DNA of 53,389 bases from a bacterium BMS3Abin06 (lineage in GTDB: Bacteria; Nitrospirota; Thermodesulfovibrionia; UBA6902), in assembly GCA_002897895.1 (NCBI GenBank), contig BDSY01000047.1:1-53389 (forward strand), read 5' to 3'. Under the pieces are notes generated by a model, which saw only the letters and a program-made list of their open reading frames with translations, ran no database searches and was not told where the DNA came from. Both the position numbers and the translations under genes were made by a program. Shown piece after piece: positions 1 to 6,933 of this stretch; the first letter of the stretch is position 1, and each line of letters starts with the position of its first letter.

Positions 1-1
1 C

Positions 2-373
2 ATCATGATCGCAACGGACGTCAGTGCCCGCGGGATTGACGTGCCTGATGTCGATTACGTAATCAACTATGATCTTCCGGATAAACCAGAGAATTATGTG
101 CACAGGGTTGGAAGGACCGGTCGCGGCATCAACCTGGGTGAAGCGATCTCATTCTGCAGCAAAGAAGAAAAAGGACTTCTTGAGGATATCCAGCAGCTCA
201 TCAATAAAGATATTGAGGTCATAAAGCTCTACAAAAAAGATTACGATCACATCGCCGGCTCACCCGGAAAGGACCTCAGCCTGCAGGAGATGATCGATGA
301 ACATGAGCAATGGGAAGCAAACAGGAAGAAAAGAAAGAAGAAGTCCTCGAAGATAGCAAAGAAGAAGAAATAA
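2..373 (+). CDS. DEAD-box RNA helicase, C-terminal part (truncated by window edge)
   Basis: This is the last ~123 codons of an ATP-dependent RNA helicase of the DEAD-box family, which remodels RNA duplexes in the cytoplasm. Visible are motif V ([18 protein letters not shown]) and motif VI ([10 protein letters not shown]) of the RecA-like helicase C domain. After that comes a short linker and a strongly basic Lys/Arg tail (last ~18 residues), typical of RNA-binding tails in the RhlE/DbpA group. The reading frame is open to the left edge, so the first in-frame Met is not the real start and the DEAD box lies outside the window. Which paralog it is cannot be decided. Confidence 0.93.
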   Translation: MMIATDVSARGIDVPDVDYVINYDLPDKPENYVHRVGRTGRGINLGEAISFCSKEEKGLLEDIQQLINKDIEVIKLYKKDYDHIAGSPGKDLSLQEMIDEHEQWEANRKKRKKKSSKIAKKKK

Positions 374-417
374 AAGATGGCTACGGAAAATTATATATAA
401 GCATCGTAGCTTAACAA

Positions 418-1725
418 TTAATCATATTGCAATTCCGTATCAGGCATTCTTAATGATTTTCTTCTGTAGCTAATATTCATTCCTATTCTATATGTAATAT
501 TACGAGGGCTTCTCATGCATCTTTTTAATATGCTGCTCCATGCATATGTTTTTCTGAATAATGCATAGTAGCCCTGCTGCAATTCATCAGCAGTCATGTT
601 TTTTGGACTGAATATAACTTCACCGGTATGGTATTTGGCCCAGTCATTATCTGTTATCCTGCCATCTTTTTTCATTTTTTCATAAAGTCTTGTTCCCGGA
701 AAAGGTGTCAGAATATTAAACTGGGCAGCATCAATTTTGTTTTCCATAATAAAATCAAAAGTCCTTTTAAATACAGAGGGATCATCTTCATCAAGTCCGA
801 ATATAAAACTTCCCAGTATATTGATGCCCGCCTTATGTATTTTGCTTATGGCCACTTTATATGCATCAGGTGAGTTCCAGGATTTATTCATTTTCCGGAG
901 GTTCTGCTCTGAGAGGGACTCAAAACCGATAAAGACATACTTGCCCCCGCTTTTTGCATATAAAGAAAGCAGTTCATCATCCTTTGCAATGTTGATTGAA
1001 GCCTGCCCTCCCCATGTCCTGTTTAAGGGGATAAGAGTTTGAAAAAGTTCTCTTGCAAAGCTTTTCTGGCCTGTTATATTATCATCAATGAAAAAAAAGT
1101 CTCTTGTATCAAATCTCTTTATCTCATCGATCACATCTGATACCGGTCTTGTCCGGTACTTTCTTCCGAAGAATGCCGTGACAGCACAAAATTCACAGTT
1201 AAAGGGACATCCGCGTGATGCCTGAATAGTATTAAAACAGGACACATACATCTTTCTGTTAAGGAGTTCTCTGCGCGGGAACGCCATGCTTTCCATCTCA
1301 ATGAGGCTTTCTGCCCGGTAAAAGGATTTCAGCTCTCCCTGCACAACATCATTAAGCAGCTCTTTCCACACATGCTCTGCCTCACCCATCACTACACTGT
1401 CAGCATGTTGAAGGGCTTCTTCAGGCAGGGCCGAAACATGGATCCCTCCCATCACCACTTTAGTCCCGTTCTTTCTGAACCCATCAGCTATCTCATAGGC
1501 ACTCGGGATCTCAGCAGTAAAGGCCGTAATGCCTACCAGATCTACTTTCCTGCTATAATCAACAGGCGTGGCCCTGGCATCAAGTATTTCAACTTCCCAA
1601 TCCGGGGGAGTCATGGCAGCAATTGTAGGAAGGCTTAATCTTACAAACCCGGTCTTTCCCTTTTTTGAAACCTTTCCCCAATACCCCCTGTCATTTCGGG
1701 GCAGGACTAAAAGTAATTTCTTCAT
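418..1725 (-). CDS. B12-binding domain radical SAM protein
   Basis: 435 residues. The N-terminal ~130 residues look like a cobalamin-binding Rossmann domain (LVGITAFTAEIPSAYEIADG, then VVMGGIHVSALPEEAL). A radical SAM domain follows, with the cluster motif RGCPFNCEFC near residue 172, binding a [4Fe-4S] cluster and S-adenosylmethionine. The C-terminal extension resembles the DUF4070 region of the HpnP-like class. Family members do radical methylation or ring rearrangement of lipids, antibiotics or cofactors; the substrate here is unknown. The ATG follows a weak AAGGG. It is a single gene, convergent with the helicase on its left and divergent from the DUF1284 gene on its right. Confidence 0.88.
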   Translation of the reverse strand: MKKLLLVLPRNDRGYWGKVSKKGKTGFVRLSLPTIAAMTPPDWEVEILDARATPVDYSRKVDLVGITAFTAEIPSAYEIADGFRKNGTKVVMGGIHVSALPEEALQHADSVVMGEAEHVWKELLNDVVQGELKSFYRAESLIEMESMAFPRRELLNRKMYVSCFNTIQASRGCPFNCEFCAVTAFFGRKYRTRPVSDVIDEIKRFDTRDFFFIDDNITGQKSFARELFQTLIPLNRTWGGQASINIAKDDELLSLYAKSGGKYVFIGFESLSEQNLRKMNKSWNSPDAYKVAISKIHKAGINILGSFIFGLDEDDPSVFKRTFDFIMENKIDAAQFNILTPFPGTRLYEKMKKDGRITDNDWAKYHTGEVIFSPKNMTADELQQGYYALFRKTYAWSSILKRCMRSPRNITYRIGMNISYRRKSLRMPDTELQYD

Positions 1726-1893
1726 TTGTAATGCCCTTATTGATACATTGAAATTCAGATGCCTGATAAATGTTCACTATAATATCAGAATAACATTTTA
1801 TTTTTGAGCGAGCCCTTACCTGCGGTGTCCCCTCATTATACATCCCGAACCTCCCTGCTTTCTGCTGTCCGCATTTTTTTGTATACTTTATTT

Positions 1894-2292
1894 ATGCTTT
1901 CACTGAGAGGACACCACCTTGTTTGCCTGCACTTCTTTACTGGAGAAGGTTATGACGAGGCCTTTATAAGAAACCTTCGGAATATACTGACCCGTGCAGA
2001 TGATGAGGATATAACAATAACATCCGGAGCCGATGATGTCTGCACATCCTGTCTGCATCTCAGAGAGGGAAGATGTGAGTACACAGAAGATGTTGATGCG
2101 GATATCCGGGAAATGGACAAAAAGGCCCTGGACCTCTTAAATCTTTCAGATCCGGGGCGGGCTGGATGGGAGGCGCTGCGGGACTCGGTGCGCAAAATCT
2201 TCCCTGAATGGCATTCCCTGTACTGCTCGGAATGCGACTGGAGAGGGGCATGTGAAAAGAACATTTTTTTCCGGGAGATGTTGAAAAAATAA
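1894..2292 (+). CDS. DUF1284 domain protein
   Basis: 132 residues starting MLSLRGHHLVCLHFF, the standard opening of DUF1284 proteins. Cysteines are arranged as CTSC plus a further Cys around residues 50-62 and CSEC plus Cys near residues 113-122, which suggests an iron-sulfur or zinc site. An upstream in-frame TTG at 1804 would add 30 residues that look unlike the family, so the internal ATG is preferred. No function is established for the family. It stands alone between the divergent radical SAM gene and the convergent transposase. Confidence 0.8.
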   Translation: MLSLRGHHLVCLHFFTGEGYDEAFIRNLRNILTRADDEDITITSGADDVCTSCLHLREGRCEYTEDVDADIREMDKKALDLLNLSDPGRAGWEALRDSVRKIFPEWHSLYCSECDWRGACEKNIFFREMLKK

Positions 2293-2386
2293 GACAAATC
2301 TATTAGCGGAGGGCCTATTTTAGCAAGTGTGAATTAATGCTCTATTGGTGGGATATTCACGGTTATTTGTAGAATACAAGTATGAA

Positions 2387-2414
2387 GATAGTGTCAAGTC
2401 TTGACATGATACAT
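2387..2414 (+). repeat. Left inverted repeat of REP-type transposase element
   Basis: 28 bp that is the inverted partner of 3443..3470 (26 of 28 identical). It contains the palindrome GTCAAGTCTTGAC. It overlaps the 3' end of the transposase gene, so it encodes the last residues (MYHVKT) and the stop. REP-associated Y1 transposases are known to sit between such palindromes. Confidence 0.8.
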
Positions 2415-3389
2415 ATTGGCGTTATCGAAAAGAATCTTCTCTATTTTTTGGATATCTCTCCTTAAATCTTTCTGCTTTACCAGCTCCTCCTCTGTGCGGC
2501 TGAAGAGTTTGCTGATAGCTACCGGCGTCACGCTGTTATCAAGAAATTCTCTTATCCGGCTTATTTTATTATCAGTATATCTCCTTGCAAGATAAACAAA
2601 TACCTTTCTGCCTTTGTTGAATTTAGCCTTCCTTTTTGTCAATACGCCTTTGTCTATATCATAGTGGTTCATTACTGCCATGGCTACTTCTTCCAGGCTT
2701 TTCCCATATCTCAGTCTTTTTGATTCCGGCACCTGTTCGGAGATTTCTTTTTCTCTCAGAAATTCCGATGTTATTTTTTCGATGAACCCTTCTGTCCCCA
2801 ATATCGAGCTTGCATAAGTATCTTCCAGGTGGTTTCTTGTGCTGATTCCCTCATACACAAATCTTTTATAAGCGTCCTGTTGTGCTTTTAGTCTGCTGCC
2901 GAATTGCTCTAAGACAAATTTTACGTTCAGCCACTCAGGAGGCATCTTTTTGCCTGTGTAATAAGGCATGCTGCTGTAACTGTAGTTTTCCGGCTGAGGT
3001 AAAATACCTGCCCTTACAGGGTTGAGATGGATGTATCTGGATAGTTCAAGGAGATAATTATCTTTATCTACAAGAATAGCTTTATATCTCCCCTGCAATA
3101 AGTGACCGTATCGTTTATGGGTTTTGTTGAAATATATTGTATAGTGTCCGTTCAGATCCCTCATCACCCGGGAGAGATTTGGCTCAGGGGTCTCTATCAA
3201 CAGGTGATAGTGATTGTCCATAAGGACATAGCTGTAAATTATTATCCTGTAACGTTTGTGAAGGACGCCGAGGTAAAAGAAAAATTTTTCCCGGTCTCTC
3301 TTATCTGTAAAGATATCTCTTCTTTCGTTGCCCCTTGCGGTTATGTGATAGAATGCATTTTCGTACTCTATTCTTAAAGGTCTTGCCAT
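2394..3389 (-). CDS. REP-associated Y1 transposase (RAYT) with DnaA-like C-terminus
   Basis: 331 residues. Residues 1-150 are a Y1/IS200-type single-strand transposase: the opening MARPLRIEYENAFYHITARG, the metal-binding H60-Y-H62 in MDNHYHLLIE, and the Tyr-containing helix NYLLELSRYIHLNPVRAG near 111-128. Residues ~225-320 resemble the DNA-binding domain IV of DnaA (VYLARRYTDNKISRI), a known fusion in one RAYT subgroup. These enzymes cut single-stranded palindromic REP sequences. Two such palindromes flank the gene. The start codon and its GGGGAG Shine-Dalgarno lie beside or within a long hairpin (3390..3434), which should hold translation down. It appears intact. Confidence 0.92.
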   Translation of the reverse strand: MARPLRIEYENAFYHITARGNERRDIFTDKRDREKFFFYLGVLHKRYRIIIYSYVLMDNHYHLLIETPEPNLSRVMRDLNGHYTIYFNKTHKRYGHLLQGRYKAILVDKDNYLLELSRYIHLNPVRAGILPQPENYSYSSMPYYTGKKMPPEWLNVKFVLEQFGSRLKAQQDAYKRFVYEGISTRNHLEDTYASSILGTEGFIEKITSEFLREKEISEQVPESKRLRYGKSLEEVAMAVMNHYDIDKGVLTKRKAKFNKGRKVFVYLARRYTDNKISRIREFLDNSVTPVAISKLFSRTEEELVKQKDLRRDIQKIEKILFDNANMYHVKT

Positions 3390-3434
3390 ATATATTTCTC
3401 CCCGCCATATTGATTATGGCATGGAGAAATATAT
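3390..3434 (-). promoter_or_regulatory. Hairpin sequestering the transposase ribosome binding site
   Basis: Perfect 12-bp outer arms (ATATATTTCTCC at 3390..3401, GGAGAAATATAT at 3423..3434) and 6-bp inner arms (GCCATA / TATGGC at 3404..3409 and 3415..3420) directly abut the transposase ATG. In the mRNA the GGGGAG Shine-Dalgarno is inside the stem. IS200 transposase is known to be repressed this way; applying it here is inference. Confidence 0.7.
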
Positions 3435-3442
3435 CAGATTAT

Positions 3443-3470
3443 ATGTATCATGTCAAGACCTGACACTGTC
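3443..3470 (+). repeat. Right inverted repeat of REP-type transposase element
   Basis: Partner of 2387..2414 in inverted orientation, with two mismatches. Contains GTCAAGACCTGAC, a near-palindrome. It starts a longer repeat block that runs to about 3543. Confidence 0.8.
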
Positions 3471-3543
3471 CTCTCTCTGTCCTCTCTGTGTCAAGACCTG
3501 ACACTGTCCTCTCTGTCCTCTCCTGTCCTCTCCTGTCCTCTCC
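3451..3543 (+). repeat. Tandem REP-like and CTGTCCTCT repeats
   Basis: The unit TGTCAAGACCTGACACTGTC occurs at 3451 and again at about 3489, separated and followed by several copies of a CTGTCCTCT-like motif up to 3543. The block has replaced the 3' end of the RelE-like toxin gene to its right. Confidence 0.8.
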
Positions 3544-3665
3544 ATGTGCGGTTCCGTGGTTAGTCGGGTCTCAATAGCTTTTTTAATGCGGTTTTTGATG
3601 TTCTTATTTAAAGCCGGGATATCAACGTCTTTCAGATCAGGATGATATCTGAGTTCAAACGGCAA
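3453..3665 (-). pseudogene. RelE/ParE-type toxin, 3' end destroyed by REP repeats
   Basis: The first ~39 residues (MPFELRYHPDLKDVDIPALN, then NIKNRIKKAIETRLTTEP) match the N-terminal helices of RelE-superfamily toxins, ribosome-dependent mRNA endonucleases. From about 3548 leftwards the frame runs into the CTGTCCTCT/REP repeats and codes for low-complexity Gly/Arg/Gln. The C-terminal beta strands with the catalytic residues are therefore absent. It is two bases downstream of the antitoxin gene, the usual order for an antitoxin-first module. The toxin should be inactive. Confidence 0.75.
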
Positions 3666-3667
3666 TG

Positions 3668-3892
3668 CTACCAGACCTCTTCATGTTTTAAGGCCTTTGA
3701 TTTACGGAAGGTTTTTTCCCTGGCATTGGCAAAAGAAGTGAGTGCCACATCTTCCTGGATCTCAAGGGCCTCCTTGATCAGGTCACGGGCTTTCAGCGAC
3801 AAAGACACGCCATCACGATTGGCCAGTTCTTCAACAGTCTTATAAAGGGGTTCTTCAAGGATAATGTTTATTCTTGGTTTCGTTGTTGGCAT
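3668..3892 (-). CDS. Ribbon-helix-helix type antitoxin
   Basis: 74 residues beginning MPTTKPRINIILEEPLYKTV, the short beta strand plus two helices of a CopG/RHH-type antitoxin that binds DNA as a dimer and neutralises a RelE-like toxin. An upstream start (3919) is in frame, but AGGAGG lies five bases before the ATG at 3892, which settles the start. Its partner toxin gene is broken, so this is now an antitoxin without an active toxin. Confidence 0.75.
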   Translation of the reverse strand: MPTTKPRINIILEEPLYKTVEELANRDGVSLSLKARDLIKEALEIQEDVALTSFANAREKTFRKSKALKHEEVW

Positions 3893-3960
3893 GTTGACCT
3901 CCTTGTTAAAGTGTAACATATGTGAGACACCTAATGTAAACAGGGTTCAAGAACTAAGAA

Positions 3961-4138
3961 GGGGGCTTTAATAAAAGATAAATTAATGTATCTTTTATTC
4001 CTTTAAATCCCCCTTTGATTGTTTTAGGGATGGATCAGGAGTGAACGCGTTAAGAATTCAAAAGGTGTCTGACCGAAGGGAGTTTTTTGAATTTAGAGTT
4101 CAGTCCTGAACCATCCCGTTAAGAAACAATCACTGGGG
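3961..4138. repeat. Two large overlapping imperfect inverted repeats
   Basis: Hairpin one (3961..4013) pairs GGGGGCTTTAATAAAAGATA with its partner ending ATCCCCC, with one bulge. Hairpin two (4009..4138) pairs CCCC, TGATTGTTT, GGGATGG, TCAGGA and TGAAC with their complements, about 31 base pairs in all. The C-run at 4009..4013 belongs to both, so the two folds exclude each other at that point. This could be a MITE-like element or a structured RNA. Confidence 0.6.
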
Positions 4139-4392
4139 CGCATTTAAAAAGCTCCTTGTCAGGGCTTTTGAAAGAAAGGAACATTATGATCTAATTGATC
4201 TGCTTTATTTCACGAACGAAAGTCAGCAGATCCTGCTTTCGCTTGGTTACGTTCTTTTGGGCGTACAAAAGAATGAACCGGGGTTAGGGGCAGCGCCCCA
4301 TTTAATTAATGAGACTTTTTATATAAACTGCTGTTTTTTATTTTCCTCATGCCCGAAGTTAGTAATCGGGCATCCAGAACTCACTGAAAAGA

Positions 4393-4425
4393 CTGGATTC
4401 CCGCTCAACAGACTGCGGGAATGAC
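4393..4425 (+). repeat. CGGGAATGAC palindromic repeat, copy 1
   Basis: 33-bp copy of the repeat that frames the GIY-YIG gene, with CAACAGACTG instead of CAAAGGACTG in the loop. The arms ATTCCCGC and GCGGGAAT pair. The ~45 bp after it are similar to those after copy 3 at 5504..5536. Confidence 0.85.
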
Positions 4426-4466
4426 GGCTCAATTGTTATGTTTATACACCGACTCTAAATAAACTC

Positions 4467-4495
4467 TTGACAAATAAATTTATCAACTGCATAAT
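4467..4495 (+). promoter_or_regulatory. Sigma-70 promoter of tetR
   Basis: TTGACA at 4467..4472, a 17-base spacer and CATAAT at 4490..4495, ending where the TetR operator begins. This is a strong consensus match and implies repression by occlusion. Confidence 0.75.
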
Positions 4496-4515
4496 GTAAG
4501 TAAACATTCACTTAC
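4496..4515 (+). promoter_or_regulatory. Predicted TetR operator in front of tetR
   Basis: GTAAGTAAACATTCACTTAC is an inverted repeat with GTAAGT/ACTTAC arms. A second palindrome of the same type precedes the efflux operon. It sits between the -10 box and the tetR start codon, which points to autorepression. Confidence 0.75.
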
Positions 4516-4525
4516 AGGAGATAGA

Positions 4526-5119
4526 ATGAAGAAAACAGCTAAAAAGCTTGACAGGGAAACGAGGAGGACACAGATTGTTCAGGCTGCCCTCAGGATCATT
4601 GGAAGCCAGGGGGTGAGTGCCCTTACCACCGCCGCGATAGCCAAAGAGGTCGGGATATCTGAGGCAAATATTTATAGACATTTTGAAAACAAAGAAGAAA
4701 TTCTCGGTGCGATGACTGAAGAGATCGGTGCGGGGCTTGAGGAAAACCTCAGAGCGGTGACTGCCGGTTCACCTGTTGCACGTCTAAAAAAGATATATAA
4801 GCTGCATCTTGAATATATAGAAAAGAATGACGGGATTCCCCGGCTCGTTTTTTCAGAGCAGCTGCACATGAGGGAGACCCATATAAAGGAAAAGCTTTTA
4901 GATAAGATTAATGCCTACTCCCTTAAGCTAAGCGGGATCATAAAGGAAGGACAGAAAGGTGGACTGATTAAGAAGGAATTAAGTCCTAAAGCTGCTTCTT
5001 TGATGTTAATCGGCATGGTGCAGATAACGACACTTAAATGGTCTCTGAGCGGGTTCTCATTTTCTCTGGTGGATGAGGGGATGAAGCTCTGGAAGAACTA
5101 TGAAAAGTGTCTGAAATAA
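4526..5119 (+). CDS. TetR/AcrR family transcriptional regulator
   Basis: 197 residues. Residues 11-60 form the TetR helix-turn-helix (IVQAALRIIGSQGVSALTTA, then IAKEVGISEANIYRHFENKE). The C-terminal domain is a ligand-binding helical bundle. It most likely represses its own gene and the downstream tolC-hlyD-ABC operon through the two matching palindromes at 4496..4515 and 5582..5599. The arrangement recalls the TetR regulator of E. coli ybhGFSR. Ligand unknown. AGGAG sits 7 bases upstream of the ATG. The GIY-YIG gene interrupts the space between this regulator and its presumed target operon. Confidence 0.92.
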   Translation: MKKTAKKLDRETRRTQIVQAALRIIGSQGVSALTTAAIAKEVGISEANIYRHFENKEEILGAMTEEIGAGLEENLRAVTAGSPVARLKKIYKLHLEYIEKNDGIPRLVFSEQLHMRETHIKEKLLDKINAYSLKLSGIIKEGQKGGLIKKELSPKAASLMLIGMVQITTLKWSLSGFSFSLVDEGMKLWKNYEKCLK

Positions 5120-5167
5120 AATTGATTTATTTGCCTTTTCCGGGAATTGTTGGATAAGATGAATGCC

Positions 5168-5200
5168 GTCATTCCCGCAGTCCTTTGAGCGGGAATCCAG
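5168..5200 (-). repeat. CGGGAATGAC palindromic repeat, copy 2 (left of GIY-YIG gene)
   Basis: 33 bp that is the exact reverse complement of copy 3 at 5504..5536. It ends 12 bases before the GIY-YIG start codon. Confidence 0.9.
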
Positions 5201-5211
5201 GAAAAAGAGAG

Positions 5212-5535
5212 ATGAAAAACTTTTTTGTCTACATTCTGTGCAATAAACGAAATGGTACATTGTACACGGGAATAACGTCAGACTTGATCAAGCGAGTATA
5301 TGAACATAAGAATAAACTGTCAGATGGCTTTACAAAGAAATATAATGTCCATAATCTGGTCTGGTACGAGATATATGAAACGGCTGAGTCTGCAATAACG
5401 AGAGAGAAACAAATAAAAAAGTGGGAACGGAAGTGGAAACTTGAACTTATTGAGAAAGATAATTCTAATTGGAATGATTTATATGATTATATTTGTGAGA
5501 ATTCTGGATTCCCGCTCAAAGGACTGCGGGAATGA
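5212..5535 (+). CDS. GIY-YIG domain nuclease (UPF0213-like)
   Basis: 107 residues of a single-domain GIY-YIG protein. The core reads FFVYILCNKRNGTLYTGITS with the following LIKRVYEHK, then a helix ending REKQIKKWERKWKLELI, all standard for this small family. GIY-YIG enzymes cut DNA with one metal ion, as in homing endonucleases and UvrC; the role of the small stand-alone ones is unsettled. The gene is framed by perfect 33-bp inverted repeats, and its last ~11 codons (SGFPLKGLRE) are encoded by the right repeat, so gene and repeat seem to travel together. The start at 5212 is chosen because the conserved fold begins there. Confidence 0.88.
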   Translation: MKNFFVYILCNKRNGTLYTGITSDLIKRVYEHKNKLSDGFTKKYNVHNLVWYEIYETAESAITREKQIKKWERKWKLELIEKDNSNWNDLYDYICENSGFPLKGLRE

Positions 5536-5536
5536 C
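5504..5536 (+). repeat. CGGGAATGAC palindromic repeat, copy 3 (right of GIY-YIG gene)
   Basis: Exact inverted partner of 5168..5200. It encodes the C-terminus and overlaps the stop codon of the GIY-YIG gene. Confidence 0.9.
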
Positions 5537-5581
5537 AGCTCTATTGTTGAGTTTATACACAGACTCTATTTAGCTTTGATG

Positions 5582-5599
5582 TAAGTAAATATTTACTTA
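5582..5599 (+). promoter_or_regulatory. Predicted TetR operator in front of the efflux operon
   Basis: TAAGTAAATATTTACTTA is a perfect 18-bp palindrome, matching the tetR operator in its outer bases. It touches the GGAGG Shine-Dalgarno of tolC. No TTGACA-type -35 box remains upstream, unlike the tetR copy of this region. Confidence 0.78.
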
Positions 5600-5610
5600 G
5601 GAGGCATGAA

Positions 5611-6933
5611 ATGAGAAAAGCCTTAGTGCTGCTTACACTATGTGCTGTTTTTACAGGACATTTAGCCCATGGGGAGATGCGGAAGGAGTCATATACTCTT
5701 TCAGAAGCTGTTCAATATGCCCTCAGAAACAACCCACGCCTTGCGGCATTGCATAAGGATATAGAGATTGAAAACTATACAATCGACGAAGCAAAGGGAG
5801 ACAGGCTTCCCAGGGTAAATTTGATAAGCACTGCAACCAGAGCCCGCTACGATCTTCCTGTCTCGCCGATATCGGGCTCGCCTTTTGAAGGTGGCTTCCC
5901 GGAGTTTGATAACCCGATTTATGACATTGGTGTATCCTTTAACCTCCCTATATATATGGGCGGAAGGCTCAGCCGGCAAGTGAAGATTGCAGAGATAAGT
6001 AAATCCATAGCAGAGGATGGGTTAACCTTTGACAGGCAGGAGCTCGTTTTTAACGTGACCAGCATTTATTACAAGATTCTCGAGCTTGAGAACGTACTTG
6101 AAGCGAATGAAAAGAGAGTGAGTCAGCTTGAGGCACATAAAAAGGATGTGGAGCTTTTCCTGGAAGCAGGCAATGTCCCCAGGGTTGATCTCTTAAACAC
6201 TGAGACCGGGCTTGCCCATGCCAGGCATAATGCCCTGATTGTGAAACATAACCTCGAAAGCGCCTATGAACTACTGAAAAATTTTATGGGTATCGAAGAT
6301 GTGGATGCGGAAATCTCCGTTGTCCCTGAAATCATGAACAGGACATATCCTGATATTCAGGAAAGCAGGGAAAAGGCCTTTTCCCTGAGGCCTGATTACA
6401 AGGCAGTACTGAAGAAGCAGAAGATAGCTGATGAGCGGGTGGATCTCATGGCAGGTAAAAGGCTTCCGTCCGTTAACCTCTATGGTGAATATACAGAAAA
6501 CTCCGGGAATGATTTCGATTTCAAGGACAATTGGCTTATTTCCCTCAAGCTCACCGTTCCGATTTTTGACGGAGGAGTTATTAAAACTCAGGTACAGAGA
6601 GAGAGGAAGAAACTGGAGAAGATAAAAGAAGAGGAACGGGCCTTACGTCTCGAGATCCTCCGGCAAATAAAAGATGCCCATCTGGGCATTGATAATGCCC
6701 AAAAGAGGATAGAGGTCTTGTCAAAGGGAATTGAAACCGCAGAGGAAATCTTGAGGATAGAACGTTTGAAATACGAAGCAGGGGCAGGCACGAGCACTGA
6801 TGTCATCGATGCACAGACTGCCCTCCTGAGAGCCGGGGTTGAGTACTACCAGGGTATTTATGATAAAGACATTGCTGTCGCTGCCCTGGAAAAAGCCATT
6901 GGCAAGGATATATATAAGGAGGTGTCGGAATGA
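5611..6933 (+). CDS. TolC family outer membrane efflux protein
   Basis: 440 residues with a signal peptide (MRKALVLLTLCAVFTGHLAHG). Two outer membrane efflux repeats follow: the opening YTLSEAVQYALRNNPRLAAL, the strand LPIYMGGRLSRQVKIAEI, and the second repeat with VPIFDGGVIKTQ near residue 320. TolC proteins form the trimeric channel-tunnel through outer membrane and periplasm for type I and tripartite pumps. It is the first gene of a six-gene operon, preceded by the TetR palindrome and GGAGG. Its last codons overlap the hlyD start by four bases, implying coupled translation. Confidence 0.93.
   Translation: MRKALVLLTLCAVFTGHLAHGEMRKESYTLSEAVQYALRNNPRLAALHKDIEIENYTIDEAKGDRLPRVNLISTATRARYDLPVSPISGSPFEGGFPEFDNPIYDIGVSFNLPIYMGGRLSRQVKIAEISKSIAEDGLTFDRQELVFNVTSIYYKILELENVLEANEKRVSQLEAHKKDVELFLEAGNVPRVDLLNTETGLAHARHNALIVKHNLESAYELLKNFMGIEDVDAEISVVPEIMNRTYPDIQESREKAFSLRPDYKAVLKKQKIADERVDLMAGKRLPSVNLYGEYTENSGNDFDFKDNWLISLKLTVPIFDGGVIKTQVQRERKKLEKIKEEERALRLEILRQIKDAHLGIDNAQKRIEVLSKGIETAEEILRIERLKYEAGAGTSTDVIDAQTALLRAGVEYYQGIYDKDIAVAALEKAIGKDIYKEVSE

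Larger units (their letters stand above)
3893..4525. other. 633-bp gene-poor stretch before tetR
   Basis: No convincing gene. It holds the hairpins at 3961..4138, a stop-free stretch of 104 codons on the plus strand (4110..4421) with no plausible ribosome binding site, one copy of the CGGGAATGAC repeat, and the tetR promoter and operator. The open stretch includes a run reading AFKKLLVRAFERKEHYDLID, which looks protein-like and could be a gene remnant of unknown origin. Confidence 0.6.

Noticed and set aside
1804..1893. Upstream TTG start for the DUF1284 gene
   Set aside because: The added 30 residues look unlike the family and no ribosome binding site precedes them; the family fold begins at 1894.
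3972..3999. Simple terminator for the RelE/antitoxin region
   Set aside because: The hairpin AATAAAAGATA/TATCTTTTATT lacks a T-run after it, is AU-rich, and lies upstream of the antitoxin on its strand.
4009..4138. Integron attC site
   Set aside because: The inverted repeat is long and has matched blocks, but the R and L box core motifs (GTTRRRY) are not in the right places and no integrase or cassette array is present.
4110..4421. A 104-codon protein gene before tetR
   Set aside because: No start codon with a ribosome binding site, the last part is encoded by a dispersed repeat, and no family was recognised. Noted only as a relic.
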